A DNA stretch of 64,000 nt from Streptomyces sp. NBC_00249 (GCF_026342355.1 NZ_JAPEMV010000005.1:310001-374000), one strand, 5' to 3'; counted from the first letter of the stretch, positions 8,734 to 17,718 are shown. Notes: generated by a model from the sequence alone, not told the origin. A program made the numbers and translations.

Positions 8734-9675
8734 CTACTGGCTCTCGGCCCGGATCACGTCCAGCGCGTGCTGAAGGTCCGCCGGGTAGGTGCTCTCGAAC
8801 TCCACCCACTGCCCATCGCCCGGGTGCTCGAAGCCGAGCCGCACCGCGTGCAGCCACTGCCGGGTCAGCCCGAGCCGCTTGGCGACGGTCGGGTCGGCGC
8901 CGTAGGTGAGGTCGCCGACACAGGGATGGCGGTGCGCGGACATGTGCACGCGGATCTGGTGCGTGCGCCCCGTCTCCAGCTTGATGTCCAGCAGCGACGC
9001 CGCGCGGAAGGCCTCGATGAGGTCGTAGTGGGTGACGGAGGCCTTGCCCTCCTGCGTCACGGCCCACTTGTAGTCGGCGCTGGGGTGGCGGCCGATCGGC
9101 GCGTCGATGGTGCCGCTCATCGGGTCCGGGTGGCCCTGCACCAGCGCGTGGTAGCGCTTGTCGACGACCCGCTCGCGGAACTGGTTCTTCAGCGAGGTGT
9201 AGGCGCGCTCGGACTTGGCCACGGCCATCAGGCCGGAGGTGCCGACGTCGAGGCGGTGCACGATGCCCTGGCGCTCGGACGCGCCGGAGGTGGAGATCCG
9301 GTAGCCGGCGGCGGCGAGGCCGCCGATGACGGTGGTGCCGGTCCAGCCGGGGCTGGGGTGGGCGGCGACGCCGACCGGCTTCATGATGACCACGATGTCG
9401 TCGTCGTCGTGGACGATCTCCATGCCGGGCACGGGCTCGGCGACGAGCTCGACCGGGCGCGGCGGGGCGGGCATCTCGACTTCGAGCCAGGCGCCGCCGT
9501 GCACGCGTTCCGACTTGCCGACGACGCTGCCGTCGACCGAGACCTTCCCCTCCGATGCCAGCTCGGCCGCCTTCGTCCGGGAAAAACCGAACATACGGGC
9601 GATTGCGGCGTCGACCCGCTCGCCTTCGAGGCCATCGGGAACGGGCAGGGTGCGGATCTCGGGAATCGTACTCAC
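8734..9675 (-). CDS. rluD: RluA/RluD-family 23S rRNA pseudouridine synthase
   Basis: The protein is 313 aa. An N-terminal S4 RNA-binding domain (about residues 15-75) precedes the RluA-type catalytic domain. The catalytic Asp lies in HRLDVGTSGL (about 145-154), and the downstream motif GRTHQIRVH is also typical. RluD-type enzymes make pseudouridines in helix 69 of 23S rRNA; assignment to D rather than another RluA member rests on the S4 domain and the lspA neighbour, as in many Gram-positives. It starts 52 bp after lspA and is likely co-transcribed with it. Confidence 0.87.
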   Translation of the reverse strand: MSTIPEIRTLPVPDGLEGERVDAAIARMFGFSRTKAAELASEGKVSVDGSVVGKSERVHGGAWLEVEMPAPPRPVELVAEPVPGMEIVHDDDDIVVIMKPVGVAAHPSPGWTGTTVIGGLAAAGYRISTSGASERQGIVHRLDVGTSGLMAVAKSERAYTSLKNQFRERVVDKRYHALVQGHPDPMSGTIDAPIGRHPSADYKWAVTQEGKASVTHYDLIEAFRAASLLDIKLETGRTHQIRVHMSAHRHPCVGDLTYGADPTVAKRLGLTRQWLHAVRLGFEHPGDGQWVEFESTYPADLQHALDVIRAESQ

Positions 9676-9727
9676 CCGTCGAGTATGCAGGACTCGACCG
9701 CCGACGATTCCCGCGATCAGTGCGCGA

Positions 9728-10294
9728 TCAGTCCTTGTGGACGGTGCCGTCCGGGTCCAGGCCCTTGAAAGAGAGCAGGACGATCAGGATGCCGCCGCAC
9801 ACGATCGCCGAGTCGGCCAGGTTGAACACCGCGAAGTGGGCGGGCGCGATGAAGTCGACGACCGCCCCCCGGAAAACGCCCGGAGAACGGAAGATCCGGT
9901 CGGTCAGATTGCCCAGCGCCCCGCCCAGCAGCAGGCCGAGCGCGATCGCCCACGGCAGGCTGTACAGCTTGCGGGCCAGCCGCACGATCACCACGATCAC
10001 GGTGGCCGCGATGCAGGTGAAGATGATCGTGAAGGCCTCGCCGAAGCCGAAGGCGGCGCCGGGATTGCGGACCGCCTCGAACTTCAGCAGGTCACCGATG
10101 ATCTCGATCGGCGGCTGGTGCTCCAGCTTCGCCACGACGACCATCTTGCTGCCGAGGTCGAGCAGGTACGCGAGTACCGCCACCACCAGCAGCGCGGCGA
10201 TCCGCCGGTGCCCCCTGGGCGCGGCCGGCTCCGACTGGGGCTCGGCGTCGTCCCCGACCTCCGGCGTACCGATGATGCGCTCCGCCTCTGCCAC
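9728..10294 (-). CDS. lspA: Lipoprotein signal peptidase
   Basis: The protein is 188 aa. A polar N-terminal extension of about 30 residues precedes four membrane helices. The two catalytic Asp motifs are intact: GNLTDRI and FNLADSAI. LspA is the aspartic peptidase that removes the signal peptide of diacylglyceryl-modified prolipoproteins in the membrane. The GTG start at 10294 has GAGGGA a few bases upstream. The open frame continues far upstream but has no plausible function there. The gene is followed by rluD. An insertion-like palindrome (10401-10579) lies between it and the dksA-like gene upstream. Confidence 0.93.
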   Translation of the reverse strand: MAEAERIIGTPEVGDDAEPQSEPAAPRGHRRIAALLVVAVLAYLLDLGSKMVVVAKLEHQPPIEIIGDLLKFEAVRNPGAAFGFGEAFTIIFTCIAATVIVVIVRLARKLYSLPWAIALGLLLGGALGNLTDRIFRSPGVFRGAVVDFIAPAHFAVFNLADSAIVCGGILIVLLSFKGLDPDGTVHKD

Positions 10295-10400
10295 GTGAGT
10301 CCCTCGAACTATCTTCGAACCAGCTTGCCGACGATCAGCCCAGCCAGGTTCGAACCCTGACGAGACACGACGAGAGTACGTCAGGGTCCGCACATCCCGC

Positions 10401-10579
10401 CTAGGGCCTGTCGTCAAACTCCCGTCTGCCCCTCGACGCCTGGCACGCGCTCTCGCCGCACCGGGCGAAAGACCGAGTACGTCCGGTACGCGGGCTTCCG
10501 CCCGGCACGCCGAGAGCACGCACCAGACGCCGCGGGGCCGCCTTCCGGGCGACGACGCGAGTTCGACGACAGGCCCTAG
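10401..10579. mobile_element. MITE-like 179-bp palindromic element
   Basis: The ends match as inverted repeats over 20 of 21 bp (10401-10421 and 10559-10579), both starting CTAGGGCCTGTCGTC when read inward. The inner halves also pair imperfectly: TGGCACGCGCTCTCG and CCGGGCGAAAG on the left have counterparts on the right, around a centre GTACGTCCGGTAC. No protein is encoded. The outermost CTAG on each side could be a 4-bp target duplication. The right end covers the stop codon of the dksA-like gene. Confidence 0.6.
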
Positions 10580-11358
10580 TGCCTCCGCTCCTGCTTCTGC
10601 TTGCAGTCCACGCAGAGCGTCGCCCGGGGGAAGGCCTGCATCCGCGCCTTGCCGATGGGCTGGCCGCAGTTCTCGCAGAGGCCGTACGTGCCCGCCTCCA
10701 GCCGTTCCAGGGCGCGCTCGGTCTGCTCCAGCATCGAGGTCGCGTTCGCCGCCAGGGCGAGCTCGGACTCCCGGGTGATGTTCTTGGTGCCGGTGTCGGC
10801 CTGGTCGTCGCCCGCGCCGTCGCCCGAGTCCCGCATCAGGCCGGTGATGGCCACCTCGGACGCGTCGAGCTCGGCGCGCAGCCGCAGCACCTCGGACAGC
10901 AGCTCCGTACGGGCCTCCTCGACCTCCGTCTCCGTCCAGGGGTCCTCCCCCGGACGGACGGCGAGCTCCCCGGGGGGCGTGGCCTGGGCGCCCCGCGCCT
11001 TGGGGAGCCCGCCGCCGGCCGACGCCGTCTTCCTGGCCGTACCCGCAGTCTTCTTGGCAACCACTTTCCGAGCTCCCGTCTTCCGCGCGGCCGGGGCCGC
11101 CCCCTCGGCCCCGGCCGCCTCGGCCGCTGCCTTGCTCGTGGTGCTCTTCACGGCCGCCGCCGTCCCGTCGGCCGCCGCGACCTTCTTCGCAGCGGCCTTC
11201 ACGGCCTTCTTCGCCGGGGCCTTCTTCGCCGCCGGGGTCCGCTCGGCCGCCGCGGCCTTCTTCGCCGCCGCCTTCTTGGCCGGAGCAGCCCGTTTGGCGG
11301 CAGGCGTGGAGCCTGGCACAGCAGCCACCTCCTGCGTCGCCGTCTTCTTCGCCACCAT
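10576..11358 (-). CDS. TraR/DksA zinc-finger protein with Lys/Ala-rich tail
   Basis: The protein is 260 aa. Roughly residues 1-115 are a low-complexity AKKAAAKK-type region like the tail of histone H1 or of actinobacterial HupS. The C-terminal half is a DksA/TraR module: a coiled-coil stretch (about 140-215) and a C4 zinc finger, CENC, then 17 residues, then CVDC. DksA-type proteins enter the RNA polymerase secondary channel. The tail could add nonspecific DNA binding. It is divergent from ileS. Its TAG stop (10576-10578) lies inside the terminal repeat of the MITE-like element, so the last codons may have been altered by that insertion. Confidence 0.8.
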   Translation of the reverse strand: MVAKKTATQEVAAVPGSTPAAKRAAPAKKAAAKKAAAAERTPAAKKAPAKKAVKAAAKKVAAADGTAAAVKSTTSKAAAEAAGAEGAAPAARKTGARKVVAKKTAGTARKTASAGGGLPKARGAQATPPGELAVRPGEDPWTETEVEEARTELLSEVLRLRAELDASEVAITGLMRDSGDGAGDDQADTGTKNITRESELALAANATSMLEQTERALERLEAGTYGLCENCGQPIGKARMQAFPRATLCVDCKQKQERRH

Positions 11359-11639
11359 GGCCGCGGCCCCTTTTCACATACTGTGATCTTGTTCGCGAAT
11401 CGTGCCGGAACGATAAATCGGCGCCGACCCGACGGCAACGGGGCACGCGTCCAGCGAGGTCAACCTGCATCCGTTGTGCCCAGCGGGAAGCCCGGTAATC
11501 CGCCCCACCCGCCCCAGTGGATCCAGGAGGGAACGATCAGACCATTCGGGTCATATGGGAACGCCCTCCGCGCCCCGGCCCCGTCGGCGTAAACCGGTCT
11601 GCCGTCCCGCGCCCCGGCCCGTACACTGGGCGCAGCGAG

Positions 11640-11885
11640 AGGCATGGATGGGGACGAGTAGCGTCGGACGCAGCCAGGAGCGACCCGGGGACGGTGAGAG
11701 CCCGGGGGCGAGCGCGATGCGAAGGATCACCCCGGAGCCGCCGGAAGAAAGCCCGTACGGATCCCCGTAGGGCCTGTAGAACCGGCTTCGCACCCCAATG
11801 AGGGGGCCGTCCGGCACGTCCGGGGGGCCAAGGAGGGTGGTACCGCGGGAGCAGTCAGTGCTCTCGTCCCTCCGGACGGAAGTGA
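11640..11885 (+). promoter_or_regulatory. T-box riboswitch controlling ileS
   Basis: The leader holds GGACGAGTAG at the foot of stem I, a candidate isoleucine specifier ATC at 11726-11728 in GGATCACC, and the conserved T-box AGGGTGGTACCGCGGG, whose TGGT (11838-11841) would pair with the uncharged tRNA 3' end. Downstream there is a CCTCC stretch (11869-11873) that can pair with the ileS Shine-Dalgarno GGAGGA, and no T tract, so control is probably translational, as known for actinobacterial ileS T-boxes. The region from the dksA-like start (11358) to 11640 holds only the divergent promoters. Confidence 0.88.
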
Positions 11886-11913
11886 CACCCCGCCGGAGGA
11901 AGAGTTCAGCCTC

Positions 11914-14900
11914 ATGACCACACCGCCGCAGTACCGCCCGGTCCCCGCCCAGGTCGACCTGCCTGCCCTGGAGCACGCAGTCCTCGACTTCTGGCGCGAG
12001 AGCAAGACCTTCGCCAAGACGCTGGAGCAGTCCGAGGGCCGCCCCGAATGGGTCTTCTACGAGGGCCCGCCGACCGCGAACGGCATGCCCGGCGCGCACC
12101 ACATCGAGGCCCGCGTCTTCAAGGACGTCTTCCCCCGCTTCCGCACCATGCGCGGCTACCACGTGGCCCGCAAGGCCGGCTGGGACTGCCACGGCCTGCC
12201 CGTCGAGCTCGCCGTCGAGAAGGAGCTCGGCTTCAACGGCAAGCAGGACATCGAGGCGTACGGCATCGCCGAGTTCAACGCCAAGTGCCGCGAGTCCGTG
12301 ACCCGCCACACCGACGCGTTCACCGAGCTCACGACCCGCATGGGCTACTGGGTCGACCTGGACGACGCCTACCGCACCATGGACCCCGAGTACGTCGAGT
12401 CCGTGTGGTGGTCGCTGAAGGAGATCTTCAACAAGGGCCTGCTCACCCAGGACCACCGCGTCGCCCCCTGGTGCCCGCGCTGCGGCACCGGCCTCTCGGA
12501 CCACGAGCTGGCGCAGGGCTACGAGACGGTCGTGGACCCCTCGGTCTACGTCCGCTTCCCGCTGACGAGCGGCCCCCTCGCGGGCGAGGCCGCCCTCCTG
12601 GTGTGGACGACGACCCCCTGGACCCTGGTCTCCAACACCGCCGTCGCCGCGCACCCCGAGGTCACCTACGTCGTCGCCACGAACGGCGAGGAACAGCTGG
12701 TCGTCGCCCAGCCGCTGCTGGAGAAGTCCCTCGGCGAGGGCTGGGAGGCCACCGGCCAGACCTTCACGGGCAAGGAGATGGAGCGCTGGACGTACCAGCG
12801 CCCCTTCGAGCTGGTGGAATTCCCCGAGCCGGCCCACTACGTCGTGAACGCCGAGTACGTCACGACCGAGGACGGTACGGGTCTGGTCCACCAGTCCCCC
12901 GCCTTCGGCGCCGACGACCTCGCGGTCTGCCGCGCGTACGGCCTGCCCGTCGTGAACCCGGTCCGCCCCGACGGCACCTTCGAGGAGGACGTCCCGCTGG
13001 TCGGCGGCGTGTTCTTCAAGAAGGCCGACGAGAAGCTGACCGCCGACCTCGACGCGCGCGGCCTGCTCTTCAAGCACATCGCCTACGAGCACAGCTACCC
13101 GCACTGCTGGCGCTGCCACACGGCGCTGCTCTACTACGCGCAGCCGTCCTGGTACATCCGCACCACCGCCGTCAAGGACGCGATGCTGCGGGAGAACGAG
13201 AAGACGAACTGGTTCCCGGACTCGGTCAAGCAGGGCCGCTTCGGCGACTGGCTGAACAACAACATCGACTGGGCGCTGTCCCGCAACCGCTACTGGGGCA
13301 CCCCGCTGCCGATCTGGCGCTGCGAGGAGAACCACCTCACCTGCGTCGGCTCCCGCGCCGAGCTGAGCGAGCTGTCCGGGCAGGACCAGTCCGCCCTGGA
13401 CCCGCACCGCCCGTACATCGACGACATCACCTTCACCTGCACGCACGAGGGCTGCTCCCTGACCTCGGTCCGCGTGCCGGAGGTCATCGACGCCTGGTAC
13501 GACTCGGGCTCGATGCCGTTCGCGCAGTGGGGCTACCCGTACAAGAACAAGGAGATCTTCGAGAAGCGCTACCCGGCGCAGTTCATCTCGGAGGCCATCG
13601 ACCAGACGCGCGGCTGGTTCTACACCCTGATGGCGGTCGGCACCCTCGTCTTCGACAAGTCCTCCTACGAGAACGTGGTCTGCCTGGGCCACATCCTCGC
13701 CGAGGACGGCCGCAAGATGTCCAAGCACCTGGGCAACATCCTCCAGCCGATCCCGCTCATGGACCAGCACGGCGCGGACGCGGTGCGCTGGTTCATGGCG
13801 GCCGGCGGTTCCCCGTGGGCGGCGCGGCGCGTCGGCCACGGCACGATCCAGGAGGTGGTCCGCAAGACCCTCCTCACGTACTGGAACACGGTGGCCTTCC
13901 AGGCCCTGTACGCCCGTACGGCGAACTGGGCCCCGTCGGCCTCGGACCCGGCCCCGGCCGACCGCACGGTCCTCGACCGCTGGCTGCTGTCCGAGCTCCA
14001 CACCCTCGTCACCGAGGTCACGGACGCGATGGAGGCGTACGACACCCAGCGCGCCGGCAAGCTCCTGTCCTCCTTCGTCGACGACCTGTCGAACTGGTAC
14101 GTGCGCCGCTCGCGCCGCCGGTTCTGGCAGGGCGACGCGGCCGCGCTGCGCACCCTGCACGAGGTCGTGGAGACGGTCACCCGCCTGATGGCCCCCCTCA
14201 CCCCCTTCATCACGGAGCGGGTCTGGCAGGACATGATCGTCCCGGTCACCCCGGAGGCCCCGGAGTCGGTGCACCTGTCCACGTGGCCGGTCCCGGACCC
14301 CGCCCTGATCGACCCGGCCCTGTCCCAGCAGATGCTGCTGGTACGCCGCCTCGTGGAGCTGGGCCGCGCGACCCGCGCGGAATCCGGGGTCAAGACCCGC
14401 CAGCCGCTCTCGCGGGCGCTGGTCGGGGCGGTCGGCTTCGACGCCCTCTCCCCGGAGCTCCAGGCGCAGATCACGGAGGAGCTGAACGTCTCCTCCCTGG
14501 CCTCCCTGTCGGAGGTCGGCGGGTCCCTGGTGGACACGACGGCGAAGGCGAACTTCCGTGCGCTGGGCAAGCGCTTCGGCAAGGGCGTCCAGGACGTGGC
14601 GAAGGCGGTGGCCGCGGCCGACGCGGCGGCGCTGTCCCTGGCCCTGCGCTCCGGCGAGGCGTCCGTGGAGGTGAACGGCGAGCCGGTCACCCTCACCCCG
14701 GAGGAGGTCATCATCACGGAGACCCCGCGCGAGGGCTGGTCGGTGGCGTCCGACTCCGGCGCGACGGTCGCCCTGGACCTGGAGATCACCCCGGAGCTGC
14801 GGCTCGCGGGCCTGGCCCGTGACGCGATCCGCCTGATCCAGGAGGCCCGCAAGAACTCCGGCCTGGACGTCGCGGACCGCATCGCCCTGCGGTGGTCCTC

Positions 14901-15060
14901 GGCGGACCCGGAGGTCGTGACGGCCCTGACGGACCACGCGGCCCTGATCGCGGACGAGGTCCTGTCCACGGACTTCGCCTCCGGCGAGGCCGACGCGACC
15001 TACGGCGACCCCTTCACGGACGAGCCCCTGTCCCTGACCTTCCGCCTCCGCAAGGCATAA
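11914..15060 (+). CDS. ileS: Isoleucyl-tRNA synthetase
   Basis: The protein is 1048 aa, a class I aminoacyl-tRNA synthetase that charges tRNA-Ile. The HIGH signature appears in TANGMPGAHHIEAR (near residue 50) and the KMSKS loop as GRKMSKHLGN (about 598-607). Cysteine pairs CPRCG and CWRCH mark zinc-ribbon insertions in the CP1 region. The length and KMSKH form are like the eukaryote-type IleRS of actinobacteria, a type often less sensitive to mupirocin; resistance here is inference. GGAGGA lies about 13 bp before the ATG, within the region that the T-box would sequester. A terminator follows directly. Confidence 0.96.
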   Translation: MTTPPQYRPVPAQVDLPALEHAVLDFWRESKTFAKTLEQSEGRPEWVFYEGPPTANGMPGAHHIEARVFKDVFPRFRTMRGYHVARKAGWDCHGLPVELAVEKELGFNGKQDIEAYGIAEFNAKCRESVTRHTDAFTELTTRMGYWVDLDDAYRTMDPEYVESVWWSLKEIFNKGLLTQDHRVAPWCPRCGTGLSDHELAQGYETVVDPSVYVRFPLTSGPLAGEAALLVWTTTPWTLVSNTAVAAHPEVTYVVATNGEEQLVVAQPLLEKSLGEGWEATGQTFTGKEMERWTYQRPFELVEFPEPAHYVVNAEYVTTEDGTGLVHQSPAFGADDLAVCRAYGLPVVNPVRPDGTFEEDVPLVGGVFFKKADEKLTADLDARGLLFKHIAYEHSYPHCWRCHTALLYYAQPSWYIRTTAVKDAMLRENEKTNWFPDSVKQGRFGDWLNNNIDWALSRNRYWGTPLPIWRCEENHLTCVGSRAELSELSGQDQSALDPHRPYIDDITFTCTHEGCSLTSVRVPEVIDAWYDSGSMPFAQWGYPYKNKEIFEKRYPAQFISEAIDQTRGWFYTLMAVGTLVFDKSSYENVVCLGHILAEDGRKMSKHLGNILQPIPLMDQHGADAVRWFMAAGGSPWAARRVGHGTIQEVVRKTLLTYWNTVAFQALYARTANWAPSASDPAPADRTVLDRWLLSELHTLVTEVTDAMEAYDTQRAGKLLSSFVDDLSNWYVRRSRRRFWQGDAAALRTLHEVVETVTRLMAPLTPFITERVWQDMIVPVTPEAPESVHLSTWPVPDPALIDPALSQQMLLVRRLVELGRATRAESGVKTRQPLSRALVGAVGFDALSPELQAQITEELNVSSLASLSEVGGSLVDTTAKANFRALGKRFGKGVQDVAKAVAAADAAALSLALRSGEASVEVNGEPVTLTPEEVIITETPREGWSVASDSGATVALDLEITPELRLAGLARDAIRLIQEARKNSGLDVADRIALRWSSADPEVVTALTDHAALIADEVLSTDFASGEADATYGDPFTDEPLSLTFRLRKA

Positions 15061-15071
15061 CCCCCGGCCCA

Positions 15072-15110
15072 GCGGCCCGTACCCCTCCCTCCGAGGGGGG
15101 TACGGGCCGC
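15072..15110 (+). terminator. Terminator after ileS
   Basis: GCGGCCCGTACCCCTC pairs with a GAGG...GGGCCGC arm (15093-15110), followed by TTTGCTTTCT, 11 bp after the stop. Confidence 0.85.
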
Positions 15111-15134
15111 TTTGCTTTCTCCCCGCCCCACCCT

Positions 15135-15326
15135 TCCTCCGTTCCCGCCTCAATCGCCGGCGCGGCTCAAGACACGGCGCTCCGCGCCCGCGCCTCAAAC
15201 GCCGGCGAGGCTGAAACGGCTACGCCGGCCACATCCAGCCCCGCCGGCGTTTGAGGCGCGGGGTCTGGGGCGGAGCCCCAGGGAACGGTGGAAGGGCGGG
15301 TAGGGGAACGGGCCCGCGCAGCGGCA
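15135..15326. repeat. GC-rich intergenic repeat, locus 2
   Basis: Here lie a GCCTCAATCGCCGGCG half-copy, a GCGCCTCAAACGCCGGCGAGG arm (from about 15190) and the opposite GCCCCGCCGGCGTTTGAGGC arm (15238-15257). The shared edge GGAACGGTGGAAGGGCGGG leads to GCGCAGCGGCAC. Together with the two flanking terminators this fills the gap between the convergent ileS and divIVA genes. Confidence 0.75.
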
Positions 15327-15352
15327 CGCACCGGTACCACCCGGGTACGGGA

Positions 15353-15396
15353 ACGGGCCGGGCCCGGGTTCCCAAAGGAACCCGGGCCCGGCCCGT
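15353..15396 (-). terminator. Terminator after divIVA
   Basis: A perfect 20-bp stem (15353-15372 with 15377-15396) around CAAA lies 29 bp past the divIVA stop on the minus strand. Confidence 0.8.
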
Positions 15397-15425
15397 AAGA
15401 CTGCCGACAGACGCGGCGGCGGCGC

Positions 15426-16661
15426 TTAGTTGTCGTCCTCGTCGATCAGAAAGCCCCGCATGGGAGACGGCGCCTGCTGCATCGGCTGCGGAGCAACCGG
15501 CCGCACCGGAGCCATCGGCTGCGTCATCGCCGGGGACATCTGCTGCTGGCCGCCGTAGGACGGGCCACCGTTCATCGGGGAGGGACCACCCATCGGGGAC
15601 GGGCCGCCCATGGACGGACCCCCCATGGAGTGCCCCATCGCACCGGCGGGCGCCATCGACGGGGACGGCGACGGCGGCAGCGCCGGGCCGGAGGGCCCGC
15701 GCGGCGGCGCCAGGGAGTCGTCGGCCTGGGTCTCCAGCTGGCGCAGCTGCGACTCCAGGTAGGACTTCAGTCGCGTACGGTACTCGCGCTCGAAGCCCCG
15801 CAGGTCCTCGACCTTGCGCTCCAGCGTGGCGCGGGCGGACTCCAGGGAGCCCATCGCGACGCGGTGCTTCTCCTGCGCGTCCCGCTCCAGCGCGTCGGCC
15901 TTGGCGCGGGCGTCCCGCTCCAGGCCCTCGGCGCGGCTGCGCGCCTCGCCGACGATCTTGTTGGCCTCGGAACGGGCCTCCGCGATCGCCTGGTCGGCGG
16001 TCTGCTGCGCGAGCGACAGGACGCGGGCGGCGCTGTCGCCACCGGGGCCCTGCTGCGGGAGCTGCGGCTGGCCCATCTGCTGCATCTGCTGACCCATGGG
16101 CTGCATCTGCTGGCCCATCGGCTGCATCTGCTGCCCCATGGGCTGGCCGAGCGGGTTCTGGCCACCCATCGACTGCTGCTGCTGCATGGGCTGCATCTGC
16201 TGGCCCATCTGCTGCTGCATCGGGTTCTGGCCACCCATGGACTGCTGGCCGCCCATGGACTGCTGCTGCATGGGGTTGCCCATCGGGCCCGGACCCTGAG
16301 GTCCGTGTCCGCCGGGGCCCGGGGGCAGCTGCGGCTGGCCGCCCGGCAGCTGCGGCGGGCCCATCTGCGGCTGCTGCTGCTGCGGCGGGCCGGATATGGC
16401 CGCCGGCACGGGGGCACCCGGGCCGCGCTGGTCCTGGGGCTCGGGCTTGCGCATGTTCTGCTGCTGCTGCTGCTGGTTCTGCGCGGCGGCACGCGTCGCG
16501 GCGGCCAGCTTGGCGCGCAGGTCCTCGTTCTCGCGCAGCAGGCGCGTCAGTTCGGACTCGACCTCGTCGAGGAAGGCGTCGACCTCGTCCTCGTCATAGC
16601 CTTCTCGCAGGCGGACGGTCGTGAACTGCTTGTTCCGCACGTCCTCGGGAGTCAGCGGCAT
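15426..16661 (-). CDS. divIVA: DivIVA polar growth determinant
   Basis: The protein is 411 aa. Residues 1-60 are the DivIVA lipid-binding domain and first coiled coil (MPLTPEDVRNKQF, REGYDEDEVDAFLDEVE). Residues about 62-210 are a Gln/Met/Pro/Gly-rich linker with short repeats such as MGQQMQP. A second long coiled coil spans about 215-315 (Ala/Arg/Glu heptads), then a Pro/Met/Gly-rich tail ends in LIDEDDN. In Streptomyces DivIVA marks hyphal tips and directs wall growth and branching, and it is essential. It closes the dcw cluster. The linker length is likely to vary between strains because of the repeats. Confidence 0.95.
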   Translation of the reverse strand: MPLTPEDVRNKQFTTVRLREGYDEDEVDAFLDEVESELTRLLRENEDLRAKLAAATRAAAQNQQQQQQNMRKPEPQDQRGPGAPVPAAISGPPQQQQPQMGPPQLPGGQPQLPPGPGGHGPQGPGPMGNPMQQQSMGGQQSMGGQNPMQQQMGQQMQPMQQQQSMGGQNPLGQPMGQQMQPMGQQMQPMGQQMQQMGQPQLPQQGPGGDSAARVLSLAQQTADQAIAEARSEANKIVGEARSRAEGLERDARAKADALERDAQEKHRVAMGSLESARATLERKVEDLRGFEREYRTRLKSYLESQLRQLETQADDSLAPPRGPSGPALPPSPSPSMAPAGAMGHSMGGPSMGGPSPMGGPSPMNGGPSYGGQQQMSPAMTQPMAPVRPVAPQPMQQAPSPMRGFLIDEDDN

Positions 16662-16743
16662 GTCTTCTTCACCTCTACGTAGTCGTCGGCAGTCGGCAAG
16701 ACCGTATCGGGACTGTCCCCGCGCCTGCGGGGAAGCTCGTCGT

Positions 16744-17040
16744 TCACACGCTGCTCGCAGCGACGGCGACGAGCTTGATCAGGATGTAAACGATGATCAT
16801 CAGAACGAAGAAGGACAGGTCGAGTGCCACGCCCCCGAGACGCAACGGCGGAATGAATCGCCGAAGAAGCTTGAGCGGTGGATCGGTGACAGTGTAGGTG
16901 GCCTCCAGAACGACCACCATCGCCTTGCCGGGTGCCCATGAACGTGCGAACTGGAACACGTAGTCCATGACCAGTCGGAAGATCAGCACGATGGAGAAGC
17001 ACACCAGCGCGATGTAGACCACTTGCAGTGCGACGCCCAT
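16744..17040 (-). CDS. YggT family membrane protein
   Basis: The protein is 98 aa with two hydrophobic segments (about 5-28 and 72-95) around a conserved loop containing DPPLKLLRRFIPPLRLGGVA, the YggT signature. YggT proteins sit next to sepF and divIVA in many Gram-positive division clusters; the molecular role is unsettled. The gene lies 60 bp after sepF and 82 bp before divIVA on the same strand, so one transcript is likely. Confidence 0.92.
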   Translation of the reverse strand: MGVALQVVYIALVCFSIVLIFRLVMDYVFQFARSWAPGKAMVVVLEATYTVTDPPLKLLRRFIPPLRLGGVALDLSFFVLMIIVYILIKLVAVAASSV

Positions 17041-17100
17041 CCCGCGCTTCCCTCTCCCCTGCTTCCGCTCTGTTCCCGGTCCCGTATCTGACGGATCGGT

Positions 17101-17718
17101 CTAGCTTTGGTTGAAGAACCCGCCCTCCGCGATGCGGGCCTTGTCCTCCGCCGTGACATCGACGTTAGCAGGCGACAGCAGGAACACCTTCTGTGTCACG
17201 CGTTCAATACTGCCGTGCAGGCCGAAGACGAGGCCGGCGGCGAAGTCCACGAGACGCTTCGCGTCCGTGTCGTCCATCTCCGTGAGATTCATGATCACCG
17301 GAGTGCCCTCACGGAAGTGTTCCCCGATGGTACGGGCCTCGTTGTAGGTCCGGGGGTGCAGCGTCGTGATGCGGTACGGCTCCCGCTCGGAGACGACCTT
17401 GGGCATGATCACGGGGGCGTTCTTCTCCAGGTTGGTGCGGTCAGGTGTGATGGATGCCACGGGGGCAATTCGCGCGGGACGTCCGTTTTCTGACGGAATT
17501 GGGAGGGGCTCCCGCTGCGCCGGAGGCTGAGTGATTCGTACCGGTTCGTCCGATACGGGCGATTGGTGCACGGGCTGCTGCCGGCGCTCCCGCTCCCGCG
17601 GACGCTCCGGTTCCGGCTCGGGCTCGAACTCGTCATCGGGGTCGTACCCCGGGTTGTCGTACCGGTCGTCCTCCACGAGGCCGAGGTAGACCGCCATCTT
17701 GCGCATCGCGCCGGCCAT
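17101..17718 (-). CDS. sepF: SepF cell division protein
   Basis: The protein is 205 aa. The N-terminal amphipathic membrane anchor (MAGAMRKMAVYLGL) is followed by an acidic, disordered Pro/Arg/Glu linker (about 20-110). The SepF core (about 115-200) contains YNEARTIGEHFREG and the GLVFGLHGSIERV segment that dimerises and binds the FtsZ tail. SepF tethers FtsZ to the membrane in actinobacteria, which lack FtsA. It lies about 170 bp after yggS, so it may also have its own promoter. Confidence 0.95.
   Translation of the reverse strand: MAGAMRKMAVYLGLVEDDRYDNPGYDPDDEFEPEPEPERPRERERRQQPVHQSPVSDEPVRITQPPAQREPLPIPSENGRPARIAPVASITPDRTNLEKNAPVIMPKVVSEREPYRITTLHPRTYNEARTIGEHFREGTPVIMNLTEMDDTDAKRLVDFAAGLVFGLHGSIERVTQKVFLLSPANVDVTAEDKARIAEGGFFNQS

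Noticed and set aside
11551..15198. A 1215-codon minus-strand open frame opposite ileS
   Set aside because: It is antisense to ileS with no recognisable domain; codon bias belongs to ileS.
15135..15326. CRISPR-like array from repeated cores
   Set aside because: The copies are inverted, unevenly spaced and share their flanks; there are no unique spacers or cas genes.
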